Below the pieces are notes generated by a model, which was not told the DNA's origin, did no database searches, and worked only from the letters and a program-made list of their open reading frames with translations. This document shows positions 10,836-21,574 of a DNA stretch of 64,000 nucleotides, piece after piece. The translations under genes and the position numbers were made by a program. The stretch comes from Viridothelium virens (Eukaryota; Ascomycota; Dothideomycetes; Trypetheliales; Trypetheliaceae), in assembly GCA_010094025.1 (NCBI GenBank), contig ML991788.1, positions 124,001 to 188,000 on the forward strand, read 5' to 3'. Each line of letters opens with the position of its first letter. Position 1 is the first letter of the stretch.

Positions 10836-11156
10836 CTAATACGAGTGAAGGATTTTAATACCATCCAGGTACACCATACTGCAACAAATCAGTTGAAAAA
10901 CTTTGCGTGAGACTGTTGGTATGGAACGCACGTAATCCTTCTCAGCTGCAGAGATTTTTGCTTGTCTGCTCTTTCTGTTCGACGGGCTCGGTGGAGGCTG
11001 CGGCGGTGGCGAGGGAGGGTCACCTCGTGAGGCATCCTTGGAGACAGACTCGTTCGAAGAAGTCGAGCGGAAGAGAGACGGTCGGGAAGATTTGTACTTC
11101 TCTCTCAACTTTGCTTCGCAGTACGAAGGGAGCAGCGAGTCGGCGGTGAAGACCAT
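10836..11156 (-). CDS. Possible small hypothetical protein, 106 aa
   Basis: Open frame from an ATG at 11156 beginning MVFTADSLLPSYCEAKLREK, followed by a Ser-rich segment, a proline run (PPSPPPQPPPSP) and a basic segment. The composition looks more coding-like than the other frames here, but I recognise no family. The last 30 residues are less convincing and could be intron or 3' sequence, because a GTGCGT donor-like site lies near the end of the charged part. Treat as a candidate only. Confidence 0.3.
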   Translation of the reverse strand: MVFTADSLLPSYCEAKLREKYKSSRPSLFRSTSSNESVSKDASRGDPPSPPPQPPPSPSNRKSRQAKISAAEKDYVRSIPTVSRKVFQLICCSMVYLDGIKILHSY

Positions 11157-11584
11157 GGTGGGGAGTCCTTGAGGATTCGGAGCGCCTGTGTGGGATGGTC
11201 GAGGAGAGCACCAGGCCTTGCAAGGTCGAAGATTTTTGTGTTCTCTTGGTAAAAAGCAGCAGTAAATGTAGAGGTGTGGACTGCAGCTTGGAAGAAAGCG
11301 AGCGAGCTTGGGAGCCGAGTATGAAATATCGGTGGCGTTAGCCTACTCACTCAATGATTCTAGCAAACAACGATGGCGTGAAAGGATACACAGAGAGATG
11401 TGGGCCGACCGGTCCGCAACGGGATGAGCGGGAGGCGCGATGGTCGCTGTCCAATAGAACCATGGAAGGAGTCAGGTAAATGCGAGGGCGGAGGGAAAGC
11501 GCAGTGCAGTGTCGTACGGAGCACTTCCCCGGACCAGAATGGGCGAGATTTTTAGTACAAAAATCAATGCATCCCACCGAGTAG

Positions 11585-11593
11585 TACGGAGTA
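11585..11593. repeat. TACGGAGTA word, copy 1
   Basis: Nine-base word that matches half of the 18-base palindrome at 12077-12094. A diverged copy (TACGGAGCA) begins at 11515. Confidence 0.6.
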
Positions 11594-12076
11594 TCTGCAG
11601 GGACGCGGCGGCTGTTCGACGTTATTTACGATAGCTGCACAAGGCCGCGGTTGAGACGTTACGAAAGCGAAGCCAACCCCGGTCTACGGAGGATCCTATG
11701 AACAGAAGGAGAAGTTTAGCAGTAGCGTGGCCATGGATAAATGCGATGAGGGGCCGATACTTGCCCAGATCAGCCAGCACGCCATCGCGTTGGGCAACTC
11801 CGAAAAAGTCGGTGAGTTGCAGCCTGTTGCAAGTACCATGGGACGGGCGTGAAGATGAGAGATAAGATAGAGTAGGGTAGCAATGCACCACGTCAAGAAA
11901 ACGCAGACTAGCTATCGTGGACTCGGTTATCGGTATTCCGTCCAAGCCAAACAGCCAACCTCGAATTCTTGAGCACTTGGCGTTGATCCAGAACACTATG
12001 CTGGGCCCGGGATTGTAGCGCCTGGCCTTCTCATGAACCTTAGCACCTTAGGGTCCCGCTGCTAGCTCTCCAACGT

Positions 12077-12094
12077 GTACGGAGTACTCCGTAC
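12077..12094. repeat. 18-bp perfect palindrome GTACGGAGTACTCCGTAC
   Basis: Reads identically on both strands and consists of two inverted TACGGAGTA half-words sharing their ends. It lies about 370 bases upstream of the TAF6 start. Similar words occur widely in some ascomycete genomes; whether it is an element end, a binding site or chance is not shown here. Confidence 0.7.
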
Positions 12095-12161
12095 GAAATG
12101 GTAGAACATGAGTTCTGCAAAAGAACCCTCGACCCCTAGGACGAGATGTTGAAGAGACCCA

Positions 12162-12170
12162 TACGGAGTA
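12162..12170. repeat. TACGGAGTA word, copy 3
   Basis: Third exact half-word, 68 bases downstream of the palindrome and about 290 bases before the TAF6 ATG. Confidence 0.6.
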
Positions 12171-12462
12171 CATATTCCTTCTCCCCGGTCTGATGTACCT
12201 ATGCAAGGCGGCTGTTGCAGCCAAGAAAATTAAACGCGCGTCTAGTTCAGCCGATGGCCCTAGTCTGATTGCCCTCTCACGTCACCAGCCTCGCCGAACC
12301 ACCTCAAACAGCTTGTGGACCTCCTTCGCCAAGTCACGCAAATTTGGTCGCACCGAATCTAACTGTACACACCTTGAGAATGAGGTACTACGTTCCACAG
12401 GGCACCCCCCGATGATCCTTTCAACCGAGCTTCTTCGACCGGCATAAACCAGGGCAGCAATC

Positions 12463-13915
12463 ATGTCGATCTGGAACCCTGATAATATCAGAGATGTCGC
12501 AGAGTCCGTGGGAATCGCCTCACTTCATAAAGACGTCGCCGATAATTTAGCTCGCGATGTCGAGTTTCGGATAGGACAGGTATTAGAGGAGGCTCTAAAG
12601 TTTATGCGACACGCAAAAAGAACAACTCTTAACATACAAGACGTGTCACAAGCTTTACGAGTTCTCGAGGTTGAGCCGCTGTATGGATATGAAGCGACAA
12701 GACCTCTGAGATTTGGAGAGGCATCCTTGGGGCCCGGTCAACCGCTTTTCTATGTGGAAGATGAAGAGGTTGACTTTGAGAAGCTCATTAACGCGCCCTT
12801 ACCCAAGGTTCCACGGGAAATCTCGCTCACTGGTAAGCGGCATGTCTCAAACAATGTTTATTCGGACCTGGACTAACAGATTCGTATCAGCGCATTGGCT
12901 AGCAGTTGAAGGCGTACAACCCTCTATTCCACAAAACCCAACTACAACCTCGACAGACTCCTCTTCCCTTCTACCCCGAGGACCATCCGCTAATCCGCAT
13001 CTTGCCGCGACGTCTGGGGCCGACAATGTCAGTGTCAAGCCTCTAGTCAAACACGTTATCTCCAAAGAACTCAACCTTTACTTCGACCGCATCTGCATCG
13101 CCGTCCTCGACGCCTCCAATGAGGAATACCGTTACGCTGCCCTGGCTTCCTTGCGATCAGATCCTGCCATTCACCAACTCGTCCCCTACCTCATCCAGTT
13201 TGCCGCCGAAAAAATAACCCATAACAGCAACTCGCTCTTCATCCTCACCCAGACTCTCCACCTCCTCGACGCGCTCCTCTCCAACCCAAGCCTTTACCTC
13301 GACCCCTACGTTGGAAACATCTTACCCACATGCATGACCTGCCTCATCGGGCGCCACCTCGGCACCTCGTCTGACACCCCTCAATCCGTCTTCGCCCTCC
13401 GCGACCTCGCCTGTTCGCTTATCCTCTCTCTGATTAAGAAATATTCGACCTCGACTGTGTCGCTGAAGCCTCGCGTCGCGCGCACATGTCTGAGGAACTT
13501 CCTCGATTTGCATAAGCCCCTTGGCACCATCTATGGCGCGCTCATCGGATTGACAAAGACCATGGGCAAGGAGGGCGTACGCCAGCTCATCCTCCCCAAT
13601 TGTGCTCTGATCGATGCGAGATTAGTGAAACCGGCGGCGAACGAGGGGGATGAACGCAAGAAATTTGAGGCGGACATGGTGATTGCGGCATTTCTGAGGG
13701 CACTGGAGGTATTGGAAAGCAATACTGGGGAGATAAAAGAAGGGCTCAACGGACATGCAACGCAGGAGAAGCGGGAAGATTATGTGAAGGAGAAGCTAGT
13801 AGCATCTCTTGGAGAGGTATTGGGAAACAAGGTTTTTGACTTTGATAAACAGAGGCCGGAATTCGTGGAAGCAGTGTTGGAGAATGTCAAGGGGCTACCG
13901 TCTCCTGGAGATTAG
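12463..13915 (+). CDS. TAF6: TFIID subunit TAF6, 464 aa
   Basis: Exons 12463-12832 and 12891-13915, separated by a 58-bp intron with GTAAGC donor, GACTAAC branch site and ATCAG acceptor. Residues 1-70 form the histone fold that pairs with TAF9 ([18 protein letters not shown], then [19 protein letters not shown] and [13 protein letters not shown]). The GYEA and [16 protein letters not shown] segments follow as in other TAF6 proteins. Residues about 185-450 form the C-terminal HEAT-like domain ([35 protein letters not shown]). The nuclear protein is a core subunit of TFIID, and in fungi also of SAGA, for RNA polymerase II transcription. Length is typical for fungi. A Ser/Thr/Pro-rich linker of about 45 residues joins the two domains. 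Confidence 0.96.
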
Positions 13916-14514
13916 GTGGATATTTCGCTCCATAGAAAACGCCTCCATCAATCAATTGGATGGGAGAGGCGTATGGAGAATAAGGACCTAGGATTATTGC
14001 ATAGCGTCTGGATGCCCACGAGAGGCTTAAAACAAGGGCTTGGTCAGAACAATACTGAAATTCTTGTCAATTCATGTTCACAAAGCGCCGGGGAGTGTCA
14101 AATTTCACGGCCATTACAATTGAGTAGAGCACCGATTTGACTGACATTTCATCATCCACGGGTTTGGATCTTCCCCAGTAAACTGTTCAAAAAATATGTC
14201 AGGGCATAAACTGCTTAGGTATATCTGCATGTATTCTTCGCATTGTTTACTGAACGATGGACCCTTGCCCCTCGACCTCGGCCCGTACCACTTTTAGAGC
14301 CCTCGGCCAACGGAACGTGGGGTACCTAGCACGCCTTGTAAGACGACAATCCGAAGATGTCGAGAATTCCTCCTACGGCCGTACACATGCTATAGATACC
14401 CGTTCGACCTGTTCATATTCATTCTCTCTACTTCCTCTCTTTCATTTCTCCTTTTAATCCCCAGAGTAGAGCCGTGTAGCTTCACAGAACACCCGACTCC
14501 TCCCAACCACCACC
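13916..14514 (+). promoter_or_regulatory. TAF6 3' region and nitronate monooxygenase promoter
   Basis: About 600 bases without a gene. A pyrimidine-rich tract at about 14400-14458, shortly upstream of the ATG, resembles the CT-rich leaders common before fungal start codons. Confidence 0.4.
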
Positions 14515-15646
14515 ATGCCTTTCAACACCGAGCTCACCCGCCGCCTGGGCATCAAAGGTACACCCCTCTCTCCCCCCCCTCCAGCACCAGCAATTCTAAC
14601 CTCCCTCCTCTACAGTCCCCGTCGTGCAAGGCGGCATGCAATGGGTCGGATACGCCGAGCTCGCGTCCGCAGTCTCCAACGCCGGCGGGCTAGGCATCCT
14701 AACCGCCCTCACACAACCCAGCCCGGACGCCCTCCGCGCCGAAATCCGCAAATGCAAGACGCTGACCTCGTCCCCCTTCGCCGTCAACCTCACGCTGCTG
14801 CCCGCGCTGCAACCCCCCGACTACCCGGCGTACGCGCGCGCCATCCTCGACGAGGGCATCCGCATCGTCGAAACCGCAGGCAACTCGCCAGGCCCCGTCA
14901 TCAGGCAGCTGAAAGCCGCGGGGTGTGTCATATTGCACAAGTGCACAACGATACGGCATGCGCAGTCGGCGGTGAAGCTGGGGGTCGACTTTTTGAGTAT
15001 TGATGGGTTTGAGTGTGCGGGGCATGTGGGCGAGTCGGATATCACGAATTTTATTCTCCTGTCGAGGGCAAGGCAGACGCTCGGGGTGCCGTTTATTGCG
15101 AGTGGTGGGTTTGCGGATGGGCAGGGGTTGGCGGCGGCGTTGAGTCTGGGCGCGGAGGGGATTAATATGGGGACGAGGTTTATGTGTACGGTGGAGGCGC
15201 CGATTCATGTTAAGATAAAGGAGGCGATTGTAGAAGCGCAGGAGACGGATACGGAGTTGGTGCTAAGGAGATGGAGGAATACGTCGAGGTTATTTAGCAA
15301 TAAGGTGGCGAAGGAGGCGGTGAAGGTGGAGAGGGAGAGTACGAGTGGGAAGTTTGAGGATGTGGCACCGTTGGTGAGTGGCAAGAGGGGAAGAGAGGTC
15401 TTCCTGAATGGAGATAAGGATTTTGGAGTTTGGACGGCAGGCCAGGTGATTGGTCTGATTCATGATATCCCGACTTGTGAGGAGCTGATAAGGAGGATTG
15501 AGAGTGAGGCAATTGAGACATTGAGCAAGGCATCGAGCTTAATCATTCAGGATGGACAACAATCGACTGGGAGGGACGGGATTGTTGGCGAAAACGTAAA
15601 CAATCCGGAAGCTGAGCTATGGGGAGTTGGGAAGAGCAAATTATAG
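14515..15646 (+). CDS. Nitronate monooxygenase (2-nitropropane dioxygenase family), 357 aa
   Basis: Exons 14515-14557 and 14616-15646. The 58-bp intron has a GTACAC donor, a TTCTAAC branch site and a TACAG acceptor, and the join gives GIKVPVVQGGMQWVGYAELA. The enzyme is an FMN-dependent TIM barrel that oxidises alkyl nitronates to carbonyl compounds and nitrite. Supporting motifs are QGGMQWVG near the N-terminus, HKCTTIRHAQSAVKLGVDFL, DGFECAGHVGE carrying the histidine used as catalytic base in the Neurospora enzyme, FIASGGFADGQGLAAALSLG and GINMGTRFMCT as phosphate-binding loops. The length fits fungal class I enzymes. The last 30 residues are not conserved by eye. Confidence 0.93.
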
Positions 15647-16126
15647 AATTAATATGTGCAATTGAACATTAAGTCTGCATGGTAGGGCGATTGTGGTATA
15701 GGGACTACTTACTCCTTACTGCACACATTTGTGAACGCGATTATTGGACTTCAGGTATCATAAGAAGGTCTCGCAAAGCCAATTCTGATTTGGTTCATTG
15801 GTTTGAAGGACGCCATAGACGCACGGGTACGTGGGGTATACGTTAGGTTAGGTAGGAACATACTGTAGGGTCAAGGGTGGTACGAGCTTTTTACGTCTTG
15901 ACGTAATTATCTAGCCCTTGGAGCATTAGGCGCTCCAAGATACCATGTCTATTCCGAGGGTGCGAGCTTCTTAAATACTTCTAGTGAGTGTTGTTGCCCG
16001 TTACTCTTCAATCTTTGTTCTCCATGAGGATACTTTTCTTCAATTGAATCGCGCAAAAGGCAAAACCGCCATTCTTCGTTCTCATCCATAGCTCCTCTAT
16101 CCTCTTTCGAGCTCTCCTACTTGAAC
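15647..16126 (+). promoter_or_regulatory. Intergenic region upstream of the MAPEG gene
   Basis: About 480 bases with no gene. It contains a TAGGTTAGGTAGG stretch near 15844; the last 100 bases are pyrimidine-rich, as expected for a fungal leader. Confidence 0.35.
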
Positions 16127-16618
16127 ATGGCCACCATTATCGACCCTTCTCGTAACCTCTCCTATTACGCTATCCCCGCGGCTTGGCTTTTTGCTGTATT
16201 GCCGCATACTTACGCCGTCGCACTCTATATGTCGCGCTCCTCAAAGTCTTCCAAAGCCGTTGATCTTTCTAAGCCACGCACGATGCTTAAGGATCTTGAG
16301 GGGGATCAATCCGTTGATAGCGCGACCAAGAACGCCATCATCCGCGCTGAGAGTGCTCACACCAATGGCATGGAAAATTTGGGGTTCTTTGCCACGGCGG
16401 TGGTCGCGGCAAATACGGCAGGAGTGGACACGGGTTTGCTGAATACGCTAAGCTGGGGATATGTTGCGAGTCGACTGGTATATAATCTGGTCTATCTGAA
16501 CAATACCACGCAAGGAATCGCGCTCATGAGGACTCTTGTGTTCTTCTCTGGGATCGGGCTTTGCGTGGGCATGTTCGTGAGCGCCGGAAATAAGGCTAGC
16601 GGCTTGAGGTTATTTTGA
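16127..16618 (+). CDS. MAPEG-family membrane protein, 163 aa
   Basis: Single exon starting at the ATG at 16127 (MATIIDPSRNLSYYAIPA); the codon six bases upstream is TTG and is not used. Four hydrophobic segments are visible near residues 9-30, 80-100, 108-125 and 133-152. The loop RAESAHTNGMENLGFFATAVV matches the conserved R-x-x-x-A-H-x-N-x-x-E signature of the MAPEG family (membrane-associated eicosanoid and glutathione metabolism). Fungal members of this size are often annotated as microsomal glutathione transferase-like, but the reaction cannot be told from sequence alone. Probably an ER or other internal membrane protein. Confidence 0.85.
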   Translation: MATIIDPSRNLSYYAIPAAWLFAVLPHTYAVALYMSRSSKSSKAVDLSKPRTMLKDLEGDQSVDSATKNAIIRAESAHTNGMENLGFFATAVVAANTAGVDTGLLNTLSWGYVASRLVYNLVYLNNTTQGIALMRTLVFFSGIGLCVGMFVSAGNKASGLRLF

Positions 16619-17055
16619 TCTTTATGGATCGGCAGGTTGTATCTGATGATGTATAATATATATTCCATAGCTCTCTGGGGTCTTGATGAAGCATGCAATA
16701 TGGTTCATTCGAGCCGTCGAGTAATAAATCATAGACTTCCTGGAGGCGCAATGCTGTTTACTTACGTCCAGTCATACAGGCCTCAGACGCAGGAGCCTCA
16801 GGCTTTTCAGGCTTGATTTTAAATGAAGTACAAGTCAGGTGGTTTGGCAAGGCTACATATACTTACCTAATAATCCAGCCACAAGAGATTGGAGCGAAAA
16901 CGACAGATTGCCGCTCCAAATACTGGAAAAATGAAAACGGCGCCGCGCGGGGAGAGGAGAGCGGGCCGTACTCTACGATACGATAAAGTACTTCCCTGCG
17001 AACCTTGTCTTACAGCGTTCACCTGTCTGTCCAAGATGTTTGGACTCGCAGAGAC
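16619..17055. other. Intergenic upstream of the Zn2Cys6 regulator
   Basis: About 440 bases. No gene or RNA seen; presumably MAPEG 3' end and regulator promoter. Confidence 0.35.
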
Positions 17056-19437
17056 ATGGATAGAAAACCAAGTGGTCCGCAAGATGCGACAGTCTATGGT
17101 ACTCCTCGGAGTGGCGAGAAAAGGGTACGGACGAGGACCGGGTGTCTGAACTGCCGTCGCAGGCGAAGAAAGTGTAGGCATTGAATCGATCGTCAGAGAC
17201 GACACGATGATCCCTCGTTCAATCTAAAGGGCAGAACAGGTGATGAAGCAAGGCCATCGTGCGCAAATTGCCGGCGAAAGAACGAGCCTTGCCAATGGGG
17301 AGTTCGAGTCTCCTTCCGGCCGGAAAATGCGCAGAGCATTGGGAGCGACCACCCTTCCATGCAATGGGAACCCGCCAATAAAAGGCCAAGGAAATATCAA
17401 GTACTATCTTTACAAACCTTAGGACTACAGAACGCTGATTCCACTTAGATACTGGATATCACGGCAGAGGTTGCGCGTGACTACTGGCAAGAGATTCCAA
17501 GTGATGAAGATAGCTCCGATGATCAAGATGATCTTACAAGGCCCACTTCAATTCAAGCCTCAATTTATGAAGCAAATGTGACAGCTCATGGCCTTATCCC
17601 TGGCACGGAATCATCTCCCACGAACTCTAGTATAGCTGCTACATTACCTGTCCAGGATGGTTCTACTCTTCCAAAAGGGGAAGAGCAAACATCGAGCCAT
17701 CATAGTGGTAGAATTGAGAATGATGTACTTGAGCCAGAAACGCCTGAATCTTATTATTCGGGTCGAGTACTTCCTTCTATCCTTAGTCCCCTTAGCACTG
17801 GTCATCAACAATCCGTTATGAGTAGAGCGAGATCGATTTCTTTTCTTAATGACGAGTCTGCAGCAGCACATCTACTCTCATTACGCAAAAATGCGTCAAT
17901 GAATCAGCTTCCGTCCATGACAGAGGCATCTATGTCATCAGCTATAACCAAGGACGCGCCAATGGCTGTTCTCCCTTCTTATAATCAACAGCAAGCTTCG
18001 ATCTATCAGGCAGCGGACAGCTTTTATGATGAGGGGATCTTTCTACAAGGGTCAGCCTATCTGGAACTACATGAAACACTGAGAGACCGTATGTTCAGCA
18101 CGGCGAAGTCGAATGTACCATCGAATGCTACCACAAGACGCCCCACGCCGGACTCTGATCCTTCTAGCGATGAGCGACGGATTTCACGAGGAGATGGTCG
18201 CAGCGATAGGCTACGGTACGATTCAAAGGGGTCTGAACTCCTCACGCAGCATGTTGAGTATGAGTTGTGGAAAAATTGGGCGGACGAAGTAGCCCCATGG
18301 GTATGTTCCAATCTAGGCCGTGTTATCTTCGCAAATTACTCACATGGAGTGCCGCAGCTCGACAAGTTCGACTTACAGTGCCATTTTGGGCACAAGCTTC
18401 CTGCACTTGCCAAATCGCATCCGCATCTGCGCTACTCGATTCTTGCACTCTCTGCGCGTCAGCTCGAGCGAAAGGACCGCAAGAGATCTCCTTCTGGTAG
18501 CCTCGCATTGTATCAGGAAGCTATTCATCTCCTACTTCCGCATCTACAGCAGAAGCATACTGCAGTGATTGCCTCATGTATTGTCCTCTGCGTACTGGAG
18601 ATGATGAGCTGTTCACCTAGAGAGTGGAGGAGACATCTAGATGGAGCAGCAAGTTTACTTGGAGCGGTTGGAATCAATGGGTTCGTCGGTGGAATCAACC
18701 AAGCCCTATTCTGGGTTTTCGCTCGCATGGATTGCTGGAGTGCGTTACTTTCCTCTGAGGGCACCCTCATCCCTATTTCCCGCTGGGCTTCTCAGCCCTC
18801 ACTTGCCTCCGACATACGCCTTTTTCGTCGCACTGTCATGCCGTTGGACACTTATGCCAATTATGCTGTTTACTTGAGTGGCCGAGTAATTGACTTACTT
18901 TACAACAACCTTTGCCCTGTCAATCAGGCTACGAAAAGGACCGACCTTGATGACATACACGATAAGATCTCTTTCTCCCGCCGCTGGACTGAGCTCTTTG
19001 AATACATTGAAGACTGGTACGCCGACCGGCCGGAAGAAATGAAGTCCATTCTCTATGTTTCTACCTCTGAAGGTGACAACACCAATCCCTTTCCCATCCT
19101 TCTCTTCGGCAATGCTCCTGCTGTCTCTGGAAACCAACTTTACCACACATGTGCGCTTCTTATGCTTCAGAGGCGACCGCAGCGCGTCAGCTGTAGCCGC
19201 CGACCTAAATCGATACTTTGGCATGCCCGTCGGATCTGTGCCATTTCAATTTCAAACACGCATCATGGATGTTGGACTAACAGCATACAGCCATTGTGGC
19301 TGGCCGGGCAAGTCATGTCGCATCCGGCAGAGCACCGAGCGATTCTGGAACTTTACGAAAGGATTGAACAAGAGACTGGATTTGGAGCGAAGTGGAGGGC
19401 TCAAGACTTGAAGGAGCTGTGGGGCGAGTTAGACTGA
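17056..19437 (+). CDS. Zn2Cys6 transcription factor with Fungal_trans_2 domain, 755 aa
   Basis: Three exons: 17056-17173, 17240-17400, 17449-19437. Intron 1 (66 bp) splits the third cysteine codon of the zinc cluster; joining gives GCLNCRRRRKKCDEARPSCA followed by NCRRKNEPC, a complete C-x2-C-x6-C-x6-C-x2-C-x6-C binuclear cluster near residues 34-61. Intron 2 is only 48 bp. Residues about 150-260 are Ser-rich and probably disordered. From about residue 300 onward is the fungal-specific regulatory domain (LPALAKSHPHLRYSILALSA, CIVLCVLEMMSCSPREWRRH, ILWHARRICAISISNTHHGC, QPLWLAGQVMSHPAEHRAIL), ending in the WRAQDLKELWGELD type of tail. A nuclear DNA-binding regulator. Its targets are unknown; the nearest genes (MAPEG, DUF6594) give no clear pathway. 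Confidence 0.9.
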
Positions 19438-19725
19438 ATTACATCTTGCTCGCAGGACTGGAGACAAAACATGCGCCCGCTCTCCGAGCCCTCACATACC
19501 TTACCGCGGCTCGAGATGGTATTTCGAAAAAAAACCTGGCAAGACTTGAATGGGGAATCTAACATGAATGTACAGAACGCTACCAAGAAGTCCTATCACT
19601 CCTTTGTGAGGCTCAAGAAACACCTATCAATGTCTAAGATACAGTCGTATCCGATCCTGGTGCAATACCCTTTTACGCGATCAGAATATCGGCTGCCATT
19701 CTTGTCGCCGAGGTCAGCGATTCTG

Positions 19726-20575
19726 CTAGGTTCCAGCTCCAACACCTACAAAAACCACCAGCACAGCCGCATAAGCTGCAGTGCTGCCAAGCAAGTCCTT
19801 GTATTCCGCCTGCGGTACAAATGTCGCCATGCCGATGCCAAAGAATATAACGAAGGCCGACGTGGTGACCAAGCTCTTCGTTTGGCTGGGATGGATGCTC
19901 ATCACCAACATCGGCACGACCAGCGAGAGTCCCCCGAGTGTTGCTACGAGGAGCCGTAGAGCAAATTGATGGAGTTCGTCGGTCGGCAAGCGGTTTCTCA
20001 ACTTCTCATCCCAAAGCGATTTTCCGAGACTCTGTCTCCATTCCGTGATGATCTCATGCTGTCTTGCGATGCGATCCTGCCCGTCTAGAAGAGATCGAGC
20101 TTCTCTTAATCTCATGGCAAACTCGTATGTGCTCTTCCAGGTGGGCCCGCCGCTATCACCCATTACCAATACTTCTCCCAGGGGACTGGTTGTCTTTTTG
20201 AAGTACTCGTAATTCTGTACCGCAGTAGCTGCTCCGTTGGTCAGTCTCTGCATAGAGGGCATGTATCGTGGCCTCGGTATACGACATACTCCAACGCTGT
20301 AGATCTTTCTCAACTTTAAGTAAATGTGTTTCTGTTTGTGTGAATCCACGAAACAGACCAATTTTACGAAGAAGCCAATCGTCTAGTATCGTTGAGTAAA
20401 GGAAGAGTATGTTCTCACGGTGAAGCTCTTCAAGTTTTGGGTCACGATAGCCTCCAGCAGCATGTTTATGAATGAATACTGTGGTTCTGCGAATGGAAGG
20501 ATTGATGAACAATTTCTTCATGGCGGCTTTAGTCACTTCGCTCGGAAATCCCAATTCCGATAATAGTTGACCCAT
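19726..20575 (-). CDS. DUF6594-type membrane protein, gene model unresolved
   Basis: Two overlapping minus-strand frames belong together: an N-terminal part from an ATG at 20575 (MGQLLSELGFPSEVTKAAMK) and a C-terminal part ending at 19726. The C-terminal part has helical charged sequence, then LLVATLGGLSLVVPMLVMS and STAAYAAVLVVFVGVGAGT, the membrane-helix tail I recall from fungal DUF6594 proteins, with about three helices. The switch between frames lies around 20160-20290. I could not find a convincing intron: the one good GTATGT donor with a GCAG acceptor is 42 bp, a multiple of three, and does not change frame. Either a cryptic intron, a frameshift mutation or a sequencing error is involved. 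Function unknown. Confidence 0.55.
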
Positions 20576-21574
20576 TTCGTGAACCGAGTCTGTTCCTATG
20601 TATTTTCTTGCGTCTTGGGCGCTTTGCTTCAGCGGCCTTGCAAAATAAAATCCTCCGTCAACGAAGCCTCAGCTCTCAGAAATCTTACCAGGCCTTTTGC
20701 GGGGAGTTGACGAAAGCCTGTGATTGGATGATTGCTTACGCCACAGATACATGCAATTGACCAAAAAGACATGTCACATCACTTTCGCTATTGTATTAGG
20801 ACTCGCCTTGGTAATATTCCCTCCATCTATAGATGCTTCGGTCATTGCACAGTAAGTTGGTCGAGCTGCCGACAATGTAATTCAAAGTCGAAGATCCATT
20901 CTGGAGACTGCAGGAAGAATTCTGAGAAAGCCCGAAAACTGATAGTACGAACTGGTTTCTTTGATTTGGGTATGCTTTGATGCAATGTTCGTCAAGGGCA
21001 ATACCATGGAAAATCATTATTGAGAGAAGCAGGTAACCAATCCAAAAGCAGGGCATTCGTATTGTGCAATAAATTCCCAGGCTTGAGAATGATGCGTGGA
21101 AAGAAAAGTAAGAGTCTCGATTGTACGCTCAGTGTACTTGCTTACGATTCGAGTAACGAATATAGTAACGGTCTCAAACAGATGGCAACCAGGCTGCATT
21201 GTCCAGCAATCGCACTGACTGAGAATAGTTCCAGATCCAGTAATGCCTGCTGATACGAAAGACATAGCAAACTGCAACATTCCAAAGAGGCGAGATGAAT
21301 CTCCAGAATTGGTAAAAGCATAGACAATCGCGTTCGATTAATTGACGTCTATCTCGCCAATATCCCATCAAGCCCTTTACACCGCCACAATGCAAGCATA
21401 ACTCCAAATGCTGACCAAAGGCCCCAGAAACCCCACAGCTCCAGTTGCTGGACAAAAGCAGACCACAAATACCCGACGACTTGAACCCAATATACACCTC
21501 ATCTTGCTCGCTCTTTCTTCCCGTCGAGGGCTATACATTTCCCGCACCAGAAACAGATCTTCGCAAACCAACCC
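20576..21574. other. Region between DUF6594 gene and CYK3, one weak small frame
   Basis: About 1 kb on which both neighbours are read leftward. The only frame of note is 20796-21056 on the minus strand (listed separately). Other short frames here overlap each other and show no family features. Confidence 0.35.
20796..21056 (-). CDS. Possible small secreted protein, 86 aa
   Basis: Open frame starting MPCFWIGYLLLSIMIFHGIA, which has the shape of a signal peptide, followed by a short hydrophilic part with three cysteines and several Asn/Ser residues. No family recognised. The frame also stays open upstream of this ATG after a possible intron (GTAAGC donor near 21144), so it may instead be the last exon of an unknown membrane protein. 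Candidate only. Confidence 0.22.
   Translation of the reverse strand: MPCFWIGYLLLSIMIFHGIALDEHCIKAYPNQRNQFVLSVFGLSQNSSCSLQNGSSTLNYIVGSSTNLLCNDRSIYRWREYYQGES

Larger units (their letters stand above)
9953..12462. other. Long intergenic region with palindromic repeats
   Basis: About 2.5 kb between the oxidoreductase start and TAF6. It contains one possible small minus-strand gene (10836-11156) and several copies of a TACGGAGTA word (listed separately). The stretch just before TAF6 has an open frame from 12193 to 12447 without recognisable content; I take it as 5' leader. No RNA gene identified. Confidence 0.4.

Noticed and set aside
5689-19437. Secondary-metabolite cluster (O-methyltransferase, oxidoreductases, MAPEG, Zn2Cys6 regulator)
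   Set aside because: No polyketide, peptide or terpene synthase is present, and TAF6 interrupts the set.
20248-20289. 42-bp GTATGT...GCAG intron in the DUF6594 gene
   Set aside because: Length is a multiple of three, so it does not join the two frames.
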